Positions 60,705-64,000 of a stretch of DNA of 64,000 nucleotides are shown here, piece by piece. Source of the DNA: Prevotellaceae bacterium UBA4332 (lineage in GTDB: Bacteria; Bacteroidota; Bacteroidia; Bacteroidales; Bacteroidaceae); contig DGTQ01000009.1 in the NCBI GenBank assembly GCA_002394365.1, forward strand, positions 11,502-75,501, written 5' to 3'. Each line of letters opens with the position of its first letter. Position 1 is the first letter of the stretch. The translations under genes were made by a program, and so were the position numbers. Below the pieces are notes generated by a model. It saw nothing but the letters and a program-made list of their open reading frames with translations, made no database searches and had not been told where the DNA came from.

Positions 60705-62927
60705 TTACTTCACCTGCTGACCAGCAACGTTAAAGTTACCGATGTAGAGCTTGCCGTTCTTGATAACCTTTACTGGAGCTGTCTCCGCCTCGCTTGCCTC
60801 AGCGATAGCGTCAACTGCTGTTGCCAGCTCGTCTTCAAAGACAATGTCAAGACTGTTGAGTTCTGTTGTGCCCTCAATGTAAGCCTTGTTGTCGTTGAAT
60901 TCTGTGCCAACGAACTTCTTGAATGTGTCACCGCTCAGGGTGTAGCAGATAGAAGGCTTTTCTGCCTTTGTGCCGCTTGCAGTTGTAGTACCACTCAGGC
61001 TGTTGCCTTCAAGAGCTGTTGCCCATGTTGCGCCAGTGATAGTTACCTCAGCGTTAGGCTCACCCTTGAAGAGGATACCTTCACCAGCCACAATCTTGCC
61101 TGTTACCTCTGTACCAGTGATAGTCTTGGCACTCTCGTCGAGAGCCATCTTGTAAGCTTTAGCACCAGAGAAGGTGAAGTCGTTAGCCTTACTGTAAGTG
61201 CCATAGCCCTTGGCATTCAGAGTGATGTTTGTGGTTGCGAGAGTAGGAGTCCACGCCTCATCGCTCATCAGGTAAGCAGCTGCGTTCTTGAAGAGCAGCT
61301 GACCATTAGCTGTCAAATCGTTCAGAGAAGCATTTGAAACACTTATCATGATGTACTTGGCAGAAGCTACACCGCGCTCAGCAGCTGTCAACTCGTGAAT
61401 GGCAGCACCCTTGCCCTTGCCAGAACCTTCATTAGGAGATGTAGCCAACAAGTAACCTTCATAACCTGCAGCGATTGTACCTACAGGCTGCATAGCCTTA
61501 GCAGCAGCCGTGCCCACTACCTGAACAAATCCGTCTGTTACTGTAACGCCATTGAAGATTGGGTGAGAAGCTATGTTGCTGTAAGCAGCATTCTGAGAGC
61601 AGCCGTTTACTGTACCACCGGCGTTAGGAGAGCCCCAGTCCCAGCGGCCGCTGTTATAGAAATAAGACTTTGTGTTGAGTACAGGAACATCAGCTGCCTT
61701 TGCTGCAGCTGCAAGTCCTGAAGTACCATCTTTACCACCGACTGACTCATGGAGTACAACCAGGTCGAAGTCTGTAACAGTCTTTGATGCACTGTTAGCA
61801 GCAACTGTTACAGTATAATCCTCACCGAGTGCTGCATACAGGTCATCACCTGCGTTAACACTACCATCTCCTGTTACATACAGAACCTGCTTCTTTGTGT
61901 CTGCTGCGAATGTTGCGTCAACAGTTACAGCGTATGCAGGCATAGTGAACTTGTTGTTGGTAACAGTAACAGTAGTTGCTGGCTCGCCAGTCTTATATAC
62001 ATTCCATGCGCTTAGAGCATAACGGAAATCTGGTGTTGCTGTCAGGGTAATTTCGTCACCCTCAGGAGCAGATGTAGCAGATGCTGCTATAGAACCATTT
62101 TCAGGTGTAGTCTTTGAGATAGCGTATTTTGTAGCAATAGTCAATGACAGATTGCCACTTGACTTACTATTGTACTTTGTATCATCCTTAGACGTTCCAA
62201 AGAAATGGAAGTAGTAGTTAGCAGGAGTGTTCTTTAATGCTGTTACTACACCATCAGCTGATAAAGAGATGCAATCTGGTTCGCTCTGCCACAGTGTTCC
62301 TGCTGTGAAGTTATCAGCGAAATTATCTACTCCACCTACCAATATCTTTGCTGTCTCACCAACTTGCAAATCTGATGTGCTGAGAGAGAATACTGGGTCA
62401 ACGGGACCAACAGGAGCTGATGCCTCAAAAGTTACACCATATAGACTAATGTTATTATCGCTCCATATGTAGTATGTGCCAGCTGCATCTGCCGTAACGT
62501 TAATCACACTACCACTGCCGGAATCAGAACCAGATCCTACAGCGGTTTCTGTATCCCTATTTGTAGAAGATGGAGCTTTTGAAACATAAACACTGCGTGA
62601 ATCACCAGACTTGCCTGATGCAAAATAAACATGAAGAGTACCTGCGCCAGAAACCGTAAGTGCAAGAACACGCACGAAATCAGCACCTGATTTGAAAGTA
62701 CTTGAGCCTCCTAATTTAATACGCTTTGACCATTCAACCTCAGATATGGTCTTACCGTTGTCAACAGCTGATTTGCTATCACCATACCATGTAGCATTAC
62801 CTTTCGTAACTGTGCCTGTGACAGTTTCGCTTGCGAAATCATTCGCATCAAACAGAGTTGTAGTCTCTGCCCATGCTCCCGTAACTATCGCTACCAAGAG
62901 CACGAATAAAGATAATAGTTTTTTCAT
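60705..62927 (-). CDS. Secreted multidomain protein, probable type IX cargo (740 aa)
   Basis: A signal peptide (SLFVLLVAIVTGAWA) is followed by a carbohydrate-binding-like beta domain (~20-175, ending AGTYYIWSDNNISLYGVTFE). Next come a short Ig-like segment (DPVFSLSTSDLQVGETAKIL) and an InlB-type B-repeat (TTPENGSIAASATSAPEGDE ... YAVTVDATF). An alpha/beta domain (~340-560, VLYVTGDGSVNAGDDLYAAL) and a beta domain complete the chain. The end, VKVIKNGKLYIGNFNVAGQQ, fits a type IX secretion tail. With the T9SS core genes in the same window, surface export is likely. Binding target unknown. Confidence 0.78.
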   Translation of the reverse strand: MKKLLSLFVLLVAIVTGAWAETTTLFDANDFASETVTGTVTKGNATWYGDSKSAVDNGKTISEVEWSKRIKLGGSSTFKSGADFVRVLALTVSGAGTLHVYFASGKSGDSRSVYVSKAPSSTNRDTETAVGSGSDSGSGSVINVTADAAGTYYIWSDNNISLYGVTFEASAPVGPVDPVFSLSTSDLQVGETAKILVGGVDNFADNFTAGTLWQSEPDCISLSADGVVTALKNTPANYYFHFFGTSKDDTKYNSKSSGNLSLTIATKYAISKTTPENGSIAASATSAPEGDEITLTATPDFRYALSAWNVYKTGEPATTVTVTNNKFTMPAYAVTVDATFAADTKKQVLYVTGDGSVNAGDDLYAALGEDYTVTVAANSASKTVTDFDLVVLHESVGGKDGTSGLAAAAKAADVPVLNTKSYFYNSGRWDWGSPNAGGTVNGCSQNAAYSNIASHPIFNGVTVTDGFVQVVGTAAAKAMQPVGTIAAGYEGYLLATSPNEGSGKGKGAAIHELTAAERGVASAKYIMISVSNASLNDLTANGQLLFKNAAAYLMSDEAWTPTLATTNITLNAKGYGTYSKANDFTFSGAKAYKMALDESAKTITGTEVTGKIVAGEGILFKGEPNAEVTITGATWATALEGNSLSGTTTASGTKAEKPSICYTLSGDTFKKFVGTEFNDNKAYIEGTTELNSLDIVFEDELATAVDAIAEASEAETAPVKVIKNGKLYIGNFNVAGQQVK

Positions 62928-62984
62928 TGTTGTTAAAAATTTAGTGAATAAATAAGTTAATTGTTATGTTCTATATTACTGTCC

Positions 62985-63420
62985 TTGCGTCTTACGCGCG
63001 TACATTTATTAAAATCTTTTATAAAATCCTGTCTTGCTCTGGCAAGCGTAGCACCTATGGTGCGTCCGATGACCAAAATGAATTGGACGATTTTGTTGGA
63101 TTGAGCCTACAGCTCAGAAATCTGTTGAAAATCTTAAAGAAAATCCCACGATAAAGATAATCTTCTGGAAATCAATAGTTTTCTTTCTGCTTGCGGATGC
63201 TTAGCTTCCGCGTGCCCTTCTTGCGCTCCAGTAGGTGCTCAGGCGAGCAAAGCTCGGAGTTCTTAGTAACCGCGCGCCCTTGCTTAGTAAGGGCATCTGG
63301 GCGCTTAGCATCCGCAGAGGCGCGCCTACGCGCGTACTTTGTATATCTGTCGCCTGCCCTACTATGTGAGGGGAGAGGCTGGGGCTTCTTAAACTCCCCT
63401 GCCTGCAAGAGCAGGGGGAA
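62985..63420. repeat. Dense dispersed repeats, no gene
   Basis: The stretch holds many short inverted words also seen elsewhere: ttgctctggcaagcgtagcacc (63030), tgagcctacagctcag (63105), gaaaatct words, cttgcgctccagtaggtgctcaggc (63222), and gcgcgcct/gcgcgtac words (63327-63345). Short open frames here are made of repeat and are not called as genes. Confidence 0.65.
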
Positions 63421-63599
63421 AGACATACGGGAAATTGTCTTGAAACGAGTATTTTACGCGTTTTACCACGCATTGCTCTCATGCCAAATGAGACTTTTGG
63501 TAATGCTCTGAAAGTAAAAAGGAGGAAATTCTTAGGGTACCACCAGGATACAAAAAGAGCGTAGAATCAGCCATTTCCACATCTCTTACCCGAGGCTCT

Positions 63600-63837
63600 G
63601 GTAAAACCCTTAACGAAAGATATAGTGATAACAACAAATCCCACGCTATCGCGTGAGAGCAGTCATCATGTCATCTTGTCGTTACTTGAAATTTACCAGA
63701 TTTCGGGTAACAAGACGAAGCATGAGCTTCTCTTCTATTTTAACCAATATGTAAAACCACAGGGGCACTTCCCCGTGATGCACTCTGGCAAACAGCACCC
63801 ATCTGGACACTCTACACCACCGTGCGTTGCAAAGTTA
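63600..63837 (-). ncRNA. Candidate structured RNA with its own promoter
   Basis: On the minus strand TAACTTTG (63830-63837) with CTTG 20 nt upstream gives a good promoter, with a start near 63823. The next ~170 nt have no convincing gene but fold well: CACGGGG / CCCCTGTG (near 63770), a long stem TCATGCTTCGTCTTGTTAC / GTAACGACAAGATGACATGA (63665-63726), and CACGC-gata-GCGTG (63640-63655). The end of the transcript is not clear. No known family was recognised. Confidence 0.4.
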
Positions 63838-63935
63838 CAACTTTTCAGCGAAACAAACAAGAAAAAGGCTTAAAAAGTGCAAAAATGCAGTTTTTTAAGC
63901 CTTTCGGTAAAGAATTTTGCGAAAATACCTCACAT

Positions 63936-63990
63936 AGGTCACTTACCCTTCGGGATGCCGCATAAACACTGGGGTTGAAGCGAGTGACCT
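63936..63990. repeat. Inverted repeat at the window edge
   Basis: AGGTCACT (63936-63943) and AGTGACCT (63983-63990) enclose a smaller hairpin ACCCTTCGGGAT. It could be part of an RNA or a binding site; too close to the edge to judge. Confidence 0.4.
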
Positions 63991-64000
63991 GTCTTCGAAA

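Noticed and set aside
63191..63511. Open frames on both strands in the right-hand repeat block
   Set aside because: They consist of dispersed GC-rich words and have no promoter, domain or codon pattern of a gene.
63625..63873. 82-aa rightward open frame
   Set aside because: It is antisense to the candidate structured RNA and contains its stems; no protein family seen.

Overview
The window comes from the chromosome of a Bacteroidota bacterium, most likely a gut- or rumen-type Prevotellaceae member. The evidence is a complete type IX secretion / gliding core (porP/sprF-gldK-L-M-N), a predicted type IX cargo protein with a matching C-terminal tail, repeated Bacteroidota-type promoters (TTTG, 19-20 nt, TAnnTTTG), and secreted proteins typical of the order. 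No rRNA, tRNA, insertion sequence or CRISPR array was recognised.

Layout. 1-3.3 kb: nitrogen assimilation, with gltB (partial, leftward) divergent from a PII gene, amtB and an outer-membrane protein. 3.3-8.9 kb: glutamine-dependent enzymes pyrG, a purF-like gene and asnB; all three carry in-frame insertions of the repeats that fill the intergenic gaps. 8.9-16.2 kb: leftward T9SS operon. 16.4-25 kb: an acyltransferase and small membrane proteins, then a leftward operon for an outer-membrane porin-like protein, imelysin, a di-heme cytochrome and the CcsBA heme-attachment protein. 25-30.8 kb: fabG-like gene, pgi, a membrane-anchored Ser/Thr kinase, an HTH-like protein and small exported proteins.

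31.4-43.8 kb is an AT-rich accessory region. It holds a probable RiPP cluster: an unknown protein, a 79-aa candidate precursor, a graspetide-type ATP-grasp ligase, a GNAT-like protein, a radical SAM/SPASM protein and a 543-aa protein with a U32-like C-terminal half. The mix of graspetide ligase, radical SAM enzyme and U32-like protein is the best candidate for a new system here. A mosaic scar follows (38.1-38.5 kb), made of broken copies of three neighbouring genes plus a nearly identical 130-bp piece of pgi. Next comes a defence-like operon (DUF2971, PD-(D/E)XK nuclease, GIY-YIG-like/DUF4268-like) under its own strong promoter.

43.8-51.1 kb: a short HU-like gene, then the tryptophan operon trpB-E-G-D-C-A. 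It has a promoter, a WWW leader peptide and an attenuator terminator, but no trpF. 51-59.3 kb: housekeeping genes (cobalamin adenosyltransferase, comM-like, waaA, gltX, 7TM-HD phosphohydrolase). 59.3-62.9 kb: a four-helix-bundle gene between two exact 10-bp-period arrays, a 55-aa peptide gene and the T9SS cargo. The last kilobase is repeat-rich and appears non-coding, with a possible structured RNA.

Dispersed repeats are the other strong theme: 7-nt-period arrays before many start codons, CCCCTC...GAGGGG palindromes, an exact 32-nt element found three times (twice inside genes), a 129-bp array of 22-nt palindromic units in inverted orientation at 18 and 44 kb, and the 10-nt CCTAG arrays. All calls come from reading the sequence; no homology search was run.
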